DNA of 33,914 nt from Ligilactobacillus pobuzihii E100301 = KCTC 13174 (GCF_000349725.1 NZ_KB714692.1:815-34728); one strand, 5' to 3'; numbered from the stretch's first letter, positions 8,622-17,260 are shown. Made by a program: numbers and translations. The notes: a model not told the origin generated them from the letters alone.

Positions 8622-10550
8622 TTATGCAGTTTCGACCTTGCTAGTGATTTTTGTCTTATTCAATAAAACTGAACTTGTCACCACCGATAACGAACTAAAG
8701 GCCATGGCCAAACCAGCGATCTCTGGACTCAATGTTAAGCCTAACCCATAAAAGACACCCGCGGCTACGGGGATACCCAAAACGTTATAGATAAAGGCCC
8801 AAAAGAGATTTAATTTGATCCGACCAAAAGTCTTCTTACTTAAAGCTAAGGCACGGTCAACATCTCGCAAGTCATTTTTAACGAGCACGATACCACCTGA
8901 ATCGATTGCAATATCAGTCCCAGAACCCATGGCAATGCCGACATCCGCAGTACTTAAGGCCGGTGCATCATTGATCCCGTCACCAACAAAAGCAACTTTC
9001 CCACTTGCTTTTAAAGCTTGGACCTGGTCAGACTTATCACTAGGCATGACCTCCGCTACGACCTGATCGATCCCCACTTGGCTAGCGATCGCCTGTGCTA
9101 CTCGCTGATTATCACCAGTCAACATGACTGTCTTCAAGCCACGTGACTTCAAAGCTGAGATCGCCTCTTTAGAAGTTTCTTTCGGTGCGTCTTGAATGGC
9201 GATCAAACCGATAACTTCATCATTCAAACCAACCAAGACCACAGTTTTAGCTTGATCTTGCAAACTAGCCATCTGACTTTTTAGCTTATCAGACATCTTA
9301 AAATCATGTTGTAATTTTTCATTACCAACGAAAGCTTTCTGCCCCGCTAGTGTGGCAGAAACACCTTGGCCTTCGATCGCATGAAAGTTTTCAGCTGTTT
9401 CAAATGAGATTTTTTTCGTGTGTGCCGTATCCATAATAGCTGTAGCCAATGGATGTTCCGAAGATTCCTCTAAAGAAGCAGCTACTTGCAGCACACGTTT
9501 GCCATCACCGATCACATCAGTTACTTGGGGCTGTCCTAAAGTGATCGTCCCAGTTTTATCAAACACAACAGTCTGCACGTCATTGACGGTTTCTAAGACT
9601 TCACCATTCTTGATCAAGATCCCCATTTTAGCACCTCGTCCAGTCCCGACCATCAAAGCAGTCGGAGTTGCTAAACCTAACGCACACGGACAGGCGATCA
9701 CCACAACGGAAACCGCAAAGATCAAAGAGTTCGCGACACTAGCACCAATTAACACGTACCAGATCAAGAAAGTTGCAATCGCCACAATCAAGACAACAGG
9801 AACAAAAATATCCGAAACCTTATCCGTTAATTTTTGAATAGGAGCGTGACTATTTTGTGCCTTTTTAACAAGTTCCACGATCTGCGATAACATCGTATCA
9901 TCACCGACTTTTTCAGCCTTAAAAGTAAATGTCCCGTTACTATTGATGGTAGAACCAATAACTTTGTCACCAACTTGTTTTTGCACGGGCATACTTTCAC
10001 CAGTGATCATCGACTCGTCGATATTCGAATTACCACTCAAGATCTCACCATCGACGGCTACCTTCTGTCCGGGTTTAACACGGAGCTCATCGCCCACTAC
10101 GATCTGATCGATGGGTAGTTTGATAAATTTGCCATTGCGTTTAACTTCAGCTTCCTTGGCTTGCAGATCAAGTAACTTTTCCACGGCATCCGAAGCATTA
10201 TTACGCATCTTCTCTTCTAAAACTTGGCCCAATAAGATAAAGGTAATGACAAAAGCGGCACTTTCAAAGAAAACTTCTTTACCAGAAAACATCGCATAGA
10301 TACTGTACAGGTACGCCGTCGCTGTTCCCACGGCCACTAATGTATCCATGTTCGAGTGGTGCTTTTTAAAAGAAGCCCAAGCACTTTGTAAAAATGGTCG
10401 CGCCGACAGTGCCATCACGATCGTCGTCAGAACTAGCATCGTCCACTTACCACCAGGCAACATCCAACCTGTCAGCGGCATCAAGATCATTTCCACTAGC
10501 ATTGGCAAAGCTAAAATCAGCGAGATCCAAAAACGTGTCGTAATTTTCAT
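8622..10550 (-). CDS. copA: Copper-exporting P1B-1 ATPase without N-terminal metal-binding domain
   Basis: A 642-residue Cu+-efflux ATPase of the cytoplasmic membrane. It shows the transmembrane metal site CPC (C287, C289), actuator TGES, phosphorylation motif DKTGT (D331), SSEHPLA (the HP motif), GDGINDAPAL, and the P1B-1 signature residues YN in the seventh helix and MAFSS in the eighth, which point to Cu+ rather than Zn/Cd. Unlike typical CopA (about 720-800 residues) it starts directly at the membrane region and has no CxxC HMA domain, so copper must be delivered by a separate donor. Its ATG overlaps the stop of the upstream cupredoxin gene (TAATG), implying translational coupling. Last gene of a CopY-controlled operon. 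Confidence 0.93.
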   Translation of the reverse strand: MKITTRFWISLILALPMLVEMILMPLTGWMLPGGKWTMLVLTTIVMALSARPFLQSAWASFKKHHSNMDTLVAVGTATAYLYSIYAMFSGKEVFFESAAFVITFILLGQVLEEKMRNNASDAVEKLLDLQAKEAEVKRNGKFIKLPIDQIVVGDELRVKPGQKVAVDGEILSGNSNIDESMITGESMPVQKQVGDKVIGSTINSNGTFTFKAEKVGDDTMLSQIVELVKKAQNSHAPIQKLTDKVSDIFVPVVLIVAIATFLIWYVLIGASVANSLIFAVSVVVIACPCALGLATPTALMVGTGRGAKMGILIKNGEVLETVNDVQTVVFDKTGTITLGQPQVTDVIGDGKRVLQVAASLEESSEHPLATAIMDTAHTKKISFETAENFHAIEGQGVSATLAGQKAFVGNEKLQHDFKMSDKLKSQMASLQDQAKTVVLVGLNDEVIGLIAIQDAPKETSKEAISALKSRGLKTVMLTGDNQRVAQAIASQVGIDQVVAEVMPSDKSDQVQALKASGKVAFVGDGINDAPALSTADVGIAMGSGTDIAIDSGGIVLVKNDLRDVDRALALSKKTFGRIKLNLFWAFIYNVLGIPVAAGVFYGLGLTLSPEIAGLAMAFSSLSVVTSSVLLNKTKITSKVETA

Positions 10551-10822
10551 TATTCAACAACTACTTTCCCGAAAAACATATCCATCCCACAAGAAAACTG
10601 AAATTCGCCTGCTTTATCAGTCGGTACTGTAACAGTTTTTGGCTGATCGAGCGGTAATTCTTCTTCAAAACCTAGATCTTTAGAATGAACAACATCCAAA
10701 CAACCTTTTTCATTAGTACGTGTAAAAGTTAGTTCTGCTGGAATACCCTGTTTAAATGTCACGGTTTCTGGATCATAGCTACCTGCAACCTTAATATTTG
10801 CTTTTTGTATTTGTTCACTCAT
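10550..10822 (-). CDS. Small cytosolic cupredoxin-like copper protein
   Basis: A 90-residue protein with no signal peptide or membrane segment. It is a compact beta-rich cupredoxin fold of the Cupredoxin_1 type: YDPETVTFKQGIPAELTFTR, then C41 with H46, and the C-terminal SCGMDMFFGKV with C78, M80 and M82 as probable copper ligands. It is a clear paralogue of the membrane-anchored protein encoded upstream (10962). Lack of a signal sequence and coupling to copA suggest a cytosolic donor or buffer for the ATPase, occupying the place of CopZ in enterococcal cop operons. The start ATG has a GGAGGAATT ribosome site. The copper role is inferred from family and context. Confidence 0.8.
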   Translation of the reverse strand: MSEQIQKANIKVAGSYDPETVTFKQGIPAELTFTRTNEKGCLDVVHSKDLGFEEELPLDQPKTVTVPTDKAGEFQFSCGMDMFFGKVVVE

Positions 10823-10961
10823 GATAAATTCCTCCTGCTTGTTGTTGTGTGTATTTGACTATTTATTGAACTTACAAATGATCAGTTAAGTTTGAACTGA
10901 ACATTCCTTTTAAAGACTTGCGTTCAGATAACTTCCATTTGTACAAAACCAACCACTAGTT

Positions 10962-11336
10962 TTATTTGATCACGATCTTGCCATGGAACATATCCATACC
11001 ACAGGCCCATTCATATTCACCGGCCTGACTTGTATCGATTTTAACTTCTTTTGTTTCGTTTTGAGGTAGTTCCTGGTTTATCCCGAAATCAGGAAAAACC
11101 ACGCGATCCAAACAACTGGAAGGATCTTTGCGTGTAAAATTAAGTGTTGCCGGAACACCTTGTTTCAATACAACTGTTTCAGGTGAATAACCGCCATTAA
11201 CTTCAACGTCAATACTTTGATTATCTGCGGCAACATCCGCAATCTCAGATTCTGTTTCGTGTTTGCCGAAGAACCACCAAATAATGAAACCAACCAGCGC
11301 TAAGCCTACTATTGTTACGATGGTTTTAGTCATCAT
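10962..11336 (-). CDS. Membrane-anchored cupredoxin-like copper protein
   Basis: A 124-residue protein with one N-terminal membrane helix (about residues 5-23, IVTIVGLALVGFIIWWFF), then an acidic linker and a cupredoxin domain. The domain has YSPETVVLKQGVPATLNFTRKD, a central cysteine (SSCLDRV) and the C-terminal ACGMDMFHGKIVIK. Charge distribution favours a cytoplasmic N-terminus with the domain outside. The histidine in MFHGK, absent in the cytosolic paralogue, would complete a more classical Cys/His/Met site. Probably binds copper at the outer face of the membrane. It lies 24 bases downstream of copY, and 139 bases separate it from the next gene without an obvious terminator. Confidence 0.8.
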   Translation of the reverse strand: MMTKTIVTIVGLALVGFIIWWFFGKHETESEIADVAADNQSIDVEVNGGYSPETVVLKQGVPATLNFTRKDPSSCLDRVVFPDFGINQELPQNETKEVKIDTSQAGEYEWACGMDMFHGKIVIK

Positions 11337-11360
11337 AGATCTCCTTCTTTCTTGTAACCA

Positions 11361-11798
11361 TTAACAGCAACTATCTTTTCCTGGCAAACAGTTGCACTCC
11401 ACTACTTTAGGTGCTGTTCGCAGTTTATTAGCCAAAACTGCTTGCATCTGCTTGATATCAGCCTGACTTAAATTTGTATCCCTAATCAACTTCGTGATCT
11501 CACTGCCTTTTTTCATGTTACACATACGTGAAAACATTTCCGCAGTCATTTGATCCATTGCATCGCTTTCTGTGATGTTAGGCGAATAGATAAAGCGTCG
11601 CCCGTCCTTTACCGTAGTTAAGGCACTCTTGCTGACCAAACGTCGCAACAAAGTTTTGACCGTAGACTCGGTCCAATCTTTCTTGGCTTTGATCAAATCA
11701 ATGACCTCACTACTACTAGCTTTGCCCTTTGTCCAAATGATCCGCATCAACTCCCATTCGGAAGTAGTCATTTCTGTCGCATCAACTACTGCTGTCAT
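11361..11798 (-). CDS. copY: Copper-responsive repressor CopY (BlaI/MecI-type)
   Basis: A 145-residue winged-helix repressor of the Penicillinase_R family. The N-terminal domain contains MTTSEWELMRIIWTKGKASSSEVI and a recognition region ESTVKTLLRRLVSK; the C-terminus carries the metal-sensing cysteines in CNCLPGKDSCC. The spacing (CxC, six residues, CC) differs from the CxCxxxxCxC of enterococcal CopY. The repressor is released from DNA when Cu+ displaces Zn2+ in this cluster. It is first in the operon and autoregulated through the two cop boxes at 11818-11867. Ribosome site AAGAGATG lies just before the ATG. Confidence 0.92.
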   Translation of the reverse strand: MTAVVDATEMTTSEWELMRIIWTKGKASSSEVIDLIKAKKDWTESTVKTLLRRLVSKSALTTVKDGRRFIYSPNITESDAMDQMTAEMFSRMCNMKKGSEITKLIRDTNLSQADIKQMQAVLANKLRTAPKVVECNCLPGKDSCC

Positions 11799-11817
11799 GT
11801 GTTCATCTCTTTTCGTT

Positions 11818-11869
11818 TACATCTGTAACTTTTCAATTAATATCCTACACTTATATTTACATTTGTCAA
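11818..11869 (-). promoter_or_regulatory. cop operon promoter with two CopY operators
   Basis: On the minus strand TTGACA (11864-11869) and TAGGAT (11842-11847) are 16 bases apart. A cop box of the TACANNTGTA type, TACATCTGTA, lies at 11818-11827 downstream of the promoter. A second near match, TACATTTGTC, lies at 11858-11867 overlapping the -35. Paired boxes around the promoter match the known CopY arrangement. Confidence 0.85.
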
Positions 11870-11965
11870 CAATAATTCATTAAAAATTTTCATGATGCTC
11901 TGCCAACAAATAACGATCTCTGACTAATCTTTCCAACCAAATAAACGTACTTTAAGTTAGTTTGT

Positions 11966-11994
11966 TTTACATTGATCCGAGCTATTTATATAAT
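11966..11994 (+). promoter_or_regulatory. Promoter of the aldo/keto reductase gene
   Basis: TTTACA (11966-11971) and a perfect TATAAT (11989-11994) are separated by 17 bases, 38 bases upstream of the start codon. It is divergent from the cop promoter but has no cop box. Confidence 0.7.
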
Positions 11995-12031
11995 ACTGAT
12001 ATAACACAATTTGAAAAGCGAGGTTTTAATA

Positions 12032-12883
12032 ATGGATCTAACAAGCACTTATACCTTAAGTAACGATGTACAGATCCCAGTCGTTGGTTTTGGAACATGG
12101 CAGACCCCGGATGGAGAAGTTGCTGAATCTTCCGTTAAGGCAGCCATCGATGCTGGTTACCGCCACATCGATACTGCAGAAATGTATGGCAATGAAAAAA
12201 GCGTAGGCCGTGGTATTAAAGCAAGCGGCGTTGACCGTGACCTGATTTTTATCACAAGCAAGTTAAGTAATGATAACCATACTTACGAAGAAGCAACTGC
12301 TGCTTTGGATCAATCTTTAACAGATCTAGGTATCGACCATTTAGACTTATTTTTGATCCATTGGCCTAACCCAGCTGCTTATAGAAATGACAACTGGGAG
12401 AAACATTTACAAGAAACATGGCGTGCCTTGGAAGATGCGTATAAAACTGGCAAAGTCCGCGCGATCGGTGTTTCTAACTTCCGTCAACACCACTTTGAAG
12501 TTTTGGAAAAAACACAAACGATCACACCAATGGTCAATCAGATCCACTTATGTCCAGGTGACCATGACGATAAATTAGTCAACTATTGTCGTCAACGTAA
12601 CATTTTATTAGAGGCTTACAGCCCACTGGGCACAGGAAAGATCTTTAGTGACCCAACCTTACAAAAATTAGCTGATGAAACCAATCATTCGATTGCCCAG
12701 GTTTGTTTGCGCTGGTCCTTGCAACATGAATACCTACCATTACCAAAATCTGTACACGAGGATCGGATCGAAGAAAACGCCAAGGTTTTTGATTTTGAAC
12801 TAAATGACACACAGATGAAAAAAATCGACGCTTTAGTCGGTGTCGCTGGTTATGGCGGCAACCCAGACGAAGTTGGATTCTAA
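12032..12883 (+). CDS. Aldo/keto reductase (2,5-diketogluconate reductase-like)
   Basis: A cytosolic NADPH-dependent reductase of carbonyl compounds with the AKR (alpha/beta)8 barrel. The catalytic tetrad is visible: Asp and Tyr in DTAEMYGNEKSVG, Lys in ITSKLSND, and His in FLIHWPNP. The cofactor end has SPLGTG and LPKSVHEDRIEEN. The length of 283 residues is typical. A frame opens earlier at a TTG (12011), but GAGG followed by ten bases and the ATG at 12032 gives the better start. The natural substrate cannot be told from the sequence. A single-gene unit; one of the structured repeats follows the stop codon. Confidence 0.9.
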   Translation: MDLTSTYTLSNDVQIPVVGFGTWQTPDGEVAESSVKAAIDAGYRHIDTAEMYGNEKSVGRGIKASGVDRDLIFITSKLSNDNHTYEEATAALDQSLTDLGIDHLDLFLIHWPNPAAYRNDNWEKHLQETWRALEDAYKTGKVRAIGVSNFRQHHFEVLEKTQTITPMVNQIHLCPGDHDDKLVNYCRQRNILLEAYSPLGTGKIFSDPTLQKLADETNHSIAQVCLRWSLQHEYLPLPKSVHEDRIEENAKVFDFELNDTQMKKIDALVGVAGYGGNPDEVGF

Positions 12884-12896
12884 ATTATGTAAAGAT

Positions 12897-13091
12897 AGCG
12901 AGACAAAAGTCGTTTTGAAGCCGGTATGCAACGCCGTTTATGCCATTTTTGGCCGTAGCAAAGCGCAGGACAGGAATGGTGTAAATGGCATTACATTGAG
13001 GATTCAGACTTTTGAAACGCATTTATGCTGTAAAAATTAGAAGCGACAATTTGATTATTTTTAGCAAAAAAAGAGGGGCTGGGACAAAACT
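12897..13091 (+). repeat. Structured intergenic repeat, copy R1
   Basis: About 195 bases, nearly the same as 27484-27694 and, with an internal deletion and inverted, 16193-16348. It begins GAGACAAAAGTCGTTTTGAAG and ends at GGCTGGGACAAAAC. Internally GCCGTTTATGCCAT (12933-12946) pairs with ATGGTGTAAATGGC (12976-12989), using three G-U pairs, around a loop with CGTAGCAAAG. With R1 and R4 the whole 480-base gap between the reductase and pepN is accounted for. Confidence 0.75.
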
Positions 13092-13287
13092 AGCTGTGTG
13101 GTTATAAAAGGGCCATCGATCAATCCCATTAAATGGGTTAAATCGATGGCCCTTAAACGTGTTCCAAAAGATTGAAGCCTTACTGTAACAACGATTGCGT
13201 TATCCTGGTTCTTCACTTCGCTACGACCCAAAATAACGCAATCATCGTTACAAATCGGCTTCAAAGCATCTTTTGTCTCACTCTCTT
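13074..13287 (-). repeat. Structured intergenic repeat, copy R4 (diverged, inverted)
   Basis: Read on the minus strand it begins GAGAGTGAGACAAAAG and TTTGAAGCC like the other copies, and has the same loop core (CGTAGCGAAG), but the stem arms differ: GATTGCGTTAT (13193-13203) and ATAACGCAATC (13233-13243) pair perfectly, within a 19-base-pair stem with two mismatches. An extra hairpin, AGGGCCATCGAT/ATCGATGGCCCT (13109-13153), is inserted near the far end. Confidence 0.65.
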
Positions 13288-13303
13288 TTTTTGATATATT
13301 CCC

Positions 13304-13356
13304 AAAAATTCCTACTTAATAAATTTCAGTTAAGAAGTTTGCGAAGTGGAATTTTT
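13304..13356. terminator. Hairpin downstream of pepN, probable terminator
   Basis: AAAAATTCC plus ACTT pairs with AAGT plus GGAATTTTT with one bulged base, immediately beyond the pepN stop codon. T-rich tracts are part of the arms, so it can work in either direction. Confidence 0.5.
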
Positions 13357-13363
13357 TTATTTT

Positions 13364-15895
13364 TTAATTATTGAATACGAACAACCTAACTGCTTGATTC
13401 ACCGCTTCTTTTTCATCCTCGATCAAGCTAACTCGGCTTTCAATGACCTTTGTATCCATCTGGATCTCACGAGTCAAACCTGGTGTATTGATCTTTGGTT
13501 CAAAGAATTTCTTGAACTCATCCAGACGCTGTGATGTCTTGAAAATACCAGAAGTAACAGTAATAAAGGTTGAAAACTCCATGTCGCCGCCAACAGTATC
13601 TTCTAACCACTGCCAGTCATTTCGAATCCAATCCCAGGCTAGTTGTTGACCGTTATCATTAGCTAAAACACCACGGTACCAAGCACGCAGATCTTGAGGT
13701 TTGATAACTTCACTATTTTCATACTGGTCCACGATCTTGGCTAACAGTTCCTTATTAGGTGTCATCGGTAAAGCAACACTGATATCCGACTTATAGCTAC
13801 CATCAGAAGTTTGTGTGTAATCATTGAATAACTTCGTCAACAATTCAAAACTACTATAATTTTGGACTTCGTTTGCCAAAACGTAAACTCGAATATCAGC
13901 TGGCAAAGCAACTAGATTCTCTTTATTGGATTCAAATAAACTGTGTGCTTCTGTGATCGAATCTTTATTCTTAGCATACAAAGCAGCATTCAAAACATAC
14001 GGACGGGTCAACTGATCATCGATCGATTCATCATATTTTGGTGTCCAGCCTAAGCGCTTAACTTGTTCAGTACTTAATTTGTCAAATAATTTACGCAAAT
14101 CACTTTCCTCAGCTGAATCAGATGCGACGAATTTCTTCAAATTACCAGCAACCTGATACAAAGCAGCGTTAACCACGTTAGACTTGCTGTTAGCAAAACG
14201 TCCTAACAATGGAACTACGCTAGAATACGAGATCTGCCGGCCTTCAGCTAACAAACGTAGGTCTTGTAGTAATTGTAACTGAGAGATTGGATCAAGCGTA
14301 TCGCTGTTATCCAAAATATCATTTAATAATGCTTCGTCATATTTGACGATAAAGTGTGATTCATTACCAACATTCAAACGGAAAGGTGCGCCAGCTTGTT
14401 GACGTAATTCATTGTAATCGCCCAGTACGATTTCTCTGTCAGCCATGATCTGTGGCACAACATCATAATTACCGTTTAACGGGATCTGCCAAGAACGGCC
14501 CTGATCTTTACCTTCACCAATGAAAAATTGTTGCTGTGACAAAATCAATTTGCCATCGACCACACTAGCTTTGACCACTGGATACCCAGGTTGTTCTAAC
14601 CAAGTATTCATGATCTTTGCCAGATCGATCCCTGCGGCTTGTCCTAAAGCATCCCATAAATCACTACCAGAAGCATTACCATAATGATGCGCTTCGAAAT
14701 AAGCTTTCAATCCCTTACGCAAAGCGTCATCACCAATCAATGAGCGAACCATCACTAACATGCGCGAACCCTTAGCATAAACGATCGCACTGTCAAATAT
14801 CGAATCGATCTCAGCCGGTTTTTCAACTTGAACATGGACCGATTGTACACCATCAGTTGCGTCCCGTTGCAAAGCAGCGGAAGCTTCAGATGTTTGGAAT
14901 AATTCCCAAATGTGCCAGTCAGGTTCTAAGGCATCAACGGCCACATATTCCATCATGTTAGCAAAACTTTCGTTTAACCATAGGTCGTCCCACCATTTCA
15001 TGGTGACTAGGTCGCCGAACCACTGGTGAGCTAATTCATGAGCGATCACCGTTGCGACCAATTCTTTTTTCTCAAGAGATGTGTTGTCTGGATCAAGGAC
15101 TAAGTAAGCTTCACGGTATGTGACCAAGCCCCAATTTTCCATTGCACCAGCAGAAAAGTCAGGTAAAGCCAACTGCCATGAATGTGGTAATGGGTACGGT
15201 GTCTGATAGAAGTCTTCGTAAAATTCGATCGAACGTTTAGCGATATCTAGGGGAAAATCTAATTCTTTTCGATCATGTGCTTTAGTTGAAAAGACACCGA
15301 TCTTCACGCCACTTTTAGTAGTTGTAAATTTGCTTTCCATTTCACCAAAAGCAAATGCAATTAAGTAAGTTGACATCTTGACAGTACGGTCAAAATAATG
15401 CACACCATCGTTCACTTCGATTTCCGGCATGTTGGCGATCACAGTTTCACCTGGTTTTTCGTCAAATTTAATGGTCAAATCAAAATTTGCTTTAGCTTCA
15501 GGTTCGTCCACACATGGGAAAGCTTGACGTGCAGCTGTAGTTTCAAATTGTGTACCGATCAATTGTTTCTTTTGACCATCAACTTGATAATAAGAAGGGT
15601 AGATCCCCATCATTGAATCAGTCAGAGGGGCCGTATAATCGATCGTCAATGTTGTTTTACCAGTTTGCGGCAATTCAAGCGAGATAATTTCTTCTTCATC
15701 ATCACTTGTAAACGGAACTCTCTTATCATCTACCAAAACATCGGAGACTTTTAAGAACTTCTGATTAACAGCGATCTGGGTACTTTTAGCAAGGCCAGAG
15801 ATCTTCGTTTGACCAGTGATGATTTTAGAACCACGATCAATATCTAAGTAAACCTTGTATAAATTGGGGTGAAAACTATCATATAAACGTGTCAA
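13364..15895 (-). CDS. pepN: Aminopeptidase N (M1 zinc metallopeptidase)
   Basis: Removes N-terminal residues from peptides in the cytosol, a main general aminopeptidase of lactic acid bacteria. The protein has 843 residues, matching lactococcal PepN (about 846). It has the M1 order: an N-terminal beta saddle, the GAMENWG substrate motif near residue 250, zinc motif HELAH (H286, E287, H290) with the third ligand E309 in LNESFA, and a long helical C-terminal domain. The start is TTG at 15895, supported by AGGAGG eleven bases upstream and by the N-terminal TRLYDSFHPNLYKVYLDIDR alignment with other PepN proteins. Transcribed alone. Its promoter region carries paired repeats (15932-16084). Confidence 0.95.
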   Translation of the reverse strand: MTRLYDSFHPNLYKVYLDIDRGSKIITGQTKISGLAKSTQIAVNQKFLKVSDVLVDDKRVPFTSDDEEEIISLELPQTGKTTLTIDYTAPLTDSMMGIYPSYYQVDGQKKQLIGTQFETTAARQAFPCVDEPEAKANFDLTIKFDEKPGETVIANMPEIEVNDGVHYFDRTVKMSTYLIAFAFGEMESKFTTTKSGVKIGVFSTKAHDRKELDFPLDIAKRSIEFYEDFYQTPYPLPHSWQLALPDFSAGAMENWGLVTYREAYLVLDPDNTSLEKKELVATVIAHELAHQWFGDLVTMKWWDDLWLNESFANMMEYVAVDALEPDWHIWELFQTSEASAALQRDATDGVQSVHVQVEKPAEIDSIFDSAIVYAKGSRMLVMVRSLIGDDALRKGLKAYFEAHHYGNASGSDLWDALGQAAGIDLAKIMNTWLEQPGYPVVKASVVDGKLILSQQQFFIGEGKDQGRSWQIPLNGNYDVVPQIMADREIVLGDYNELRQQAGAPFRLNVGNESHFIVKYDEALLNDILDNSDTLDPISQLQLLQDLRLLAEGRQISYSSVVPLLGRFANSKSNVVNAALYQVAGNLKKFVASDSAEESDLRKLFDKLSTEQVKRLGWTPKYDESIDDQLTRPYVLNAALYAKNKDSITEAHSLFESNKENLVALPADIRVYVLANEVQNYSSFELLTKLFNDYTQTSDGSYKSDISVALPMTPNKELLAKIVDQYENSEVIKPQDLRAWYRGVLANDNGQQLAWDWIRNDWQWLEDTVGGDMEFSTFITVTSGIFKTSQRLDEFKKFFEPKINTPGLTREIQMDTKVIESRVSLIEDEKEAVNQAVRLFVFNN

Positions 15896-15931
15896 ATTAA
15901 AGAAAACCTCCTAATTTTTTCAGAGCAAAGT

Positions 15932-16084
15932 AAGTCCTGACTTGTGGCGCTCATATATAAAACAAAGAGTAAAACAAGCCGTTTAGGACTCGAGCATATC
16001 GGACTTTGACATTATAGCGTGGTTTTTACGCTGTGAGGTCAAAGCTAGATAAGCGGAAAGTCCTGACTTGTGGCGCTCATATAT
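15932..16084 (-). promoter_or_regulatory. pepN promoter region with 27-bp direct repeats and dyads
   Basis: A 27-base direct repeat occurs at 15932-15958 and 16058-16084, 126 bases apart; each begins with the dyad AAGTC-CT-GACTT. Between them lies a long inverted repeat, CTTTGAC with GTCAAAG plus AGCGT with ACGCT, that encloses a minus-strand TATAAT (16011-16016) and TTGACC (16037-16042). Their spacing of 20 bases is poor, so regulation may be unusual. With R2 this covers the 471-base gap up to 16366; nothing else is seen there. Confidence 0.5.
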
Positions 16085-16192
16085 GAGCTCAGAGCTAAAC
16101 AACTCCTGCTCTCATTTAATTCATATATGTTTATTTGTGTATTTTCATTATACGACAGAATATACTAATAATGCTATAAAGTCACATCGAAA

Positions 16193-16348
16193 AAGAGAGC
16201 GGGACAAAACAATGTCCCACTCTTTTCTTTTACTAAAAATAATCAAATTATCGCTTGTAATTTCTATAGTGTAAACGCGTTTCAAAAGTCTGAATCCTCA
16301 ATGTAACGTCATTTACACCAGCTTCAAAACGACTTTTGTCCCGCTCTC
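16193..16348 (-). repeat. Structured intergenic repeat, copy R2 (inverted, internally deleted)
   Basis: Read on the minus strand it starts GAGAGCGGGACAAAAGTCG and ends in the self-complementary GGGACATTGTTTTGTCCC. It matches R1 and R3 along its length but lacks about 55 bases, which removes one arm and the loop of the internal hairpin. The terminal GGGACAAAACAATGTCCC hairpin with a T-run may also terminate transcription from the dehydrogenase side. Confidence 0.7.
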
Positions 16349-16366
16349 AAAGTATTATTTAACCGT

Positions 16367-17260
16367 TTATTTCAAAAAGTCTTCCTTAAGAAAAGCTGGA
16401 TCTGGATAAGTATAGAATCCCTTTCCATTTTCTCGACCTAAATAGCCGTCATCAATGACTTCTTTGAGCTTATCAGCGACTTGTCTGAGTGTTTTATCTC
16501 CTGATTGTTGGGCAGTAGTTTCGGTAATGTTATACGCTGTTCTTAGTCCCACGAGGTCAAAAATACCAAATGGCCCCATCGGTGCACCTGTCCCGATCAT
16601 CCATGTCTTATCAATCGTTTGAGGGTCAGCCACTCCTTTGGCCCACAATGCTGCCCCGGCATTCAATAGTGGAATTAAGAGCGAATTTAAAACATAGCCA
16701 GGCTGTTCCTTCTTAATTTCAATCGGGACCATCCCGATCGCCTTAGCAAATTTTACTATTTCTGAATAAACTGCTGGGTCAGTTTGTTTTGTTCCCATAA
16801 TTTCAGCGGTATTGTTGAGCCAGATATGATTAGCGAAATGCAAGTTCAAAAAACGTGCTGGTCTGTCTGTAAAAGAAACTATGTCACTCGGAACTAAAGT
16901 TGAAGAATTGCTGGCAAAAATCGTTTCTTTTGGTGCAGCTTCTGATAATTTATGATAAAAATCACCCTTGATCTTAAGCTTTTCTGGAACAGCTTCGATC
17001 ACTAAGTCAGCGTCCTTAGTGGCTTGACCCAAATCATAAGAATAGCTCAAATTATCCAGAGCAGAATTGATTTTTTCATCAGTAGTCTTCATATCTTTTT
17101 TATAGACTGGTCCATAACCTGCCATCGTCTTTTTAGCTTTGTTGATCATTTCATCATTAATGTCATAAACTGTGACATTAAAACCTTTGTAGGCAGACTG
17201 AAAAGCAATTTGGCTTCCTAAAACACCGCTACCAGCAACAACAACTTTATTAATACTCAT
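16367..17260 (-). CDS. 3-hydroxyacyl-CoA dehydrogenase family protein
   Basis: An NAD-dependent dehydrogenase of 297 residues in the 3-hydroxybutyryl-CoA dehydrogenase family. The N-terminal Rossmann motif is VVVAGSGVLGSQIAFQ, followed by an aspartate (YDIND) that favours NAD. Further landmarks are EAVPEKLKIK, ASNSSTLVPSDI, the catalytic His in LNLHFANH, GYVLNSLLIPLLN and the C-terminal GPFGIFDLVGL. Lactobacilli lack beta-oxidation, so the true substrate may be another 3-hydroxy acid; no partner genes are nearby. ATG at 17260 is preceded by GAGAGGAGC with good spacing. Monocistronic. Confidence 0.85.
   Translation of the reverse strand: MSINKVVVAGSGVLGSQIAFQSAYKGFNVTVYDINDEMINKAKKTMAGYGPVYKKDMKTTDEKINSALDNLSYSYDLGQATKDADLVIEAVPEKLKIKGDFYHKLSEAAPKETIFASNSSTLVPSDIVSFTDRPARFLNLHFANHIWLNNTAEIMGTKQTDPAVYSEIVKFAKAIGMVPIEIKKEQPGYVLNSLLIPLLNAGAALWAKGVADPQTIDKTWMIGTGAPMGPFGIFDLVGLRTAYNITETTAQQSGDKTLRQVADKLKEVIDDGYLGRENGKGFYTYPDPAFLKEDFLK

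Noticed and set aside
9418-9837. Long plus-strand frame of 139 codons inside copA
   Set aside because: It lies opposite a clear ATPase gene, has low-complexity composition and no ribosome site; a shadow frame.
12840-13264. Small frames over the repeats after the aldo/keto reductase gene
   Set aside because: They coincide with copies of the structured repeat and have no ribosome sites or stable reading among copies.
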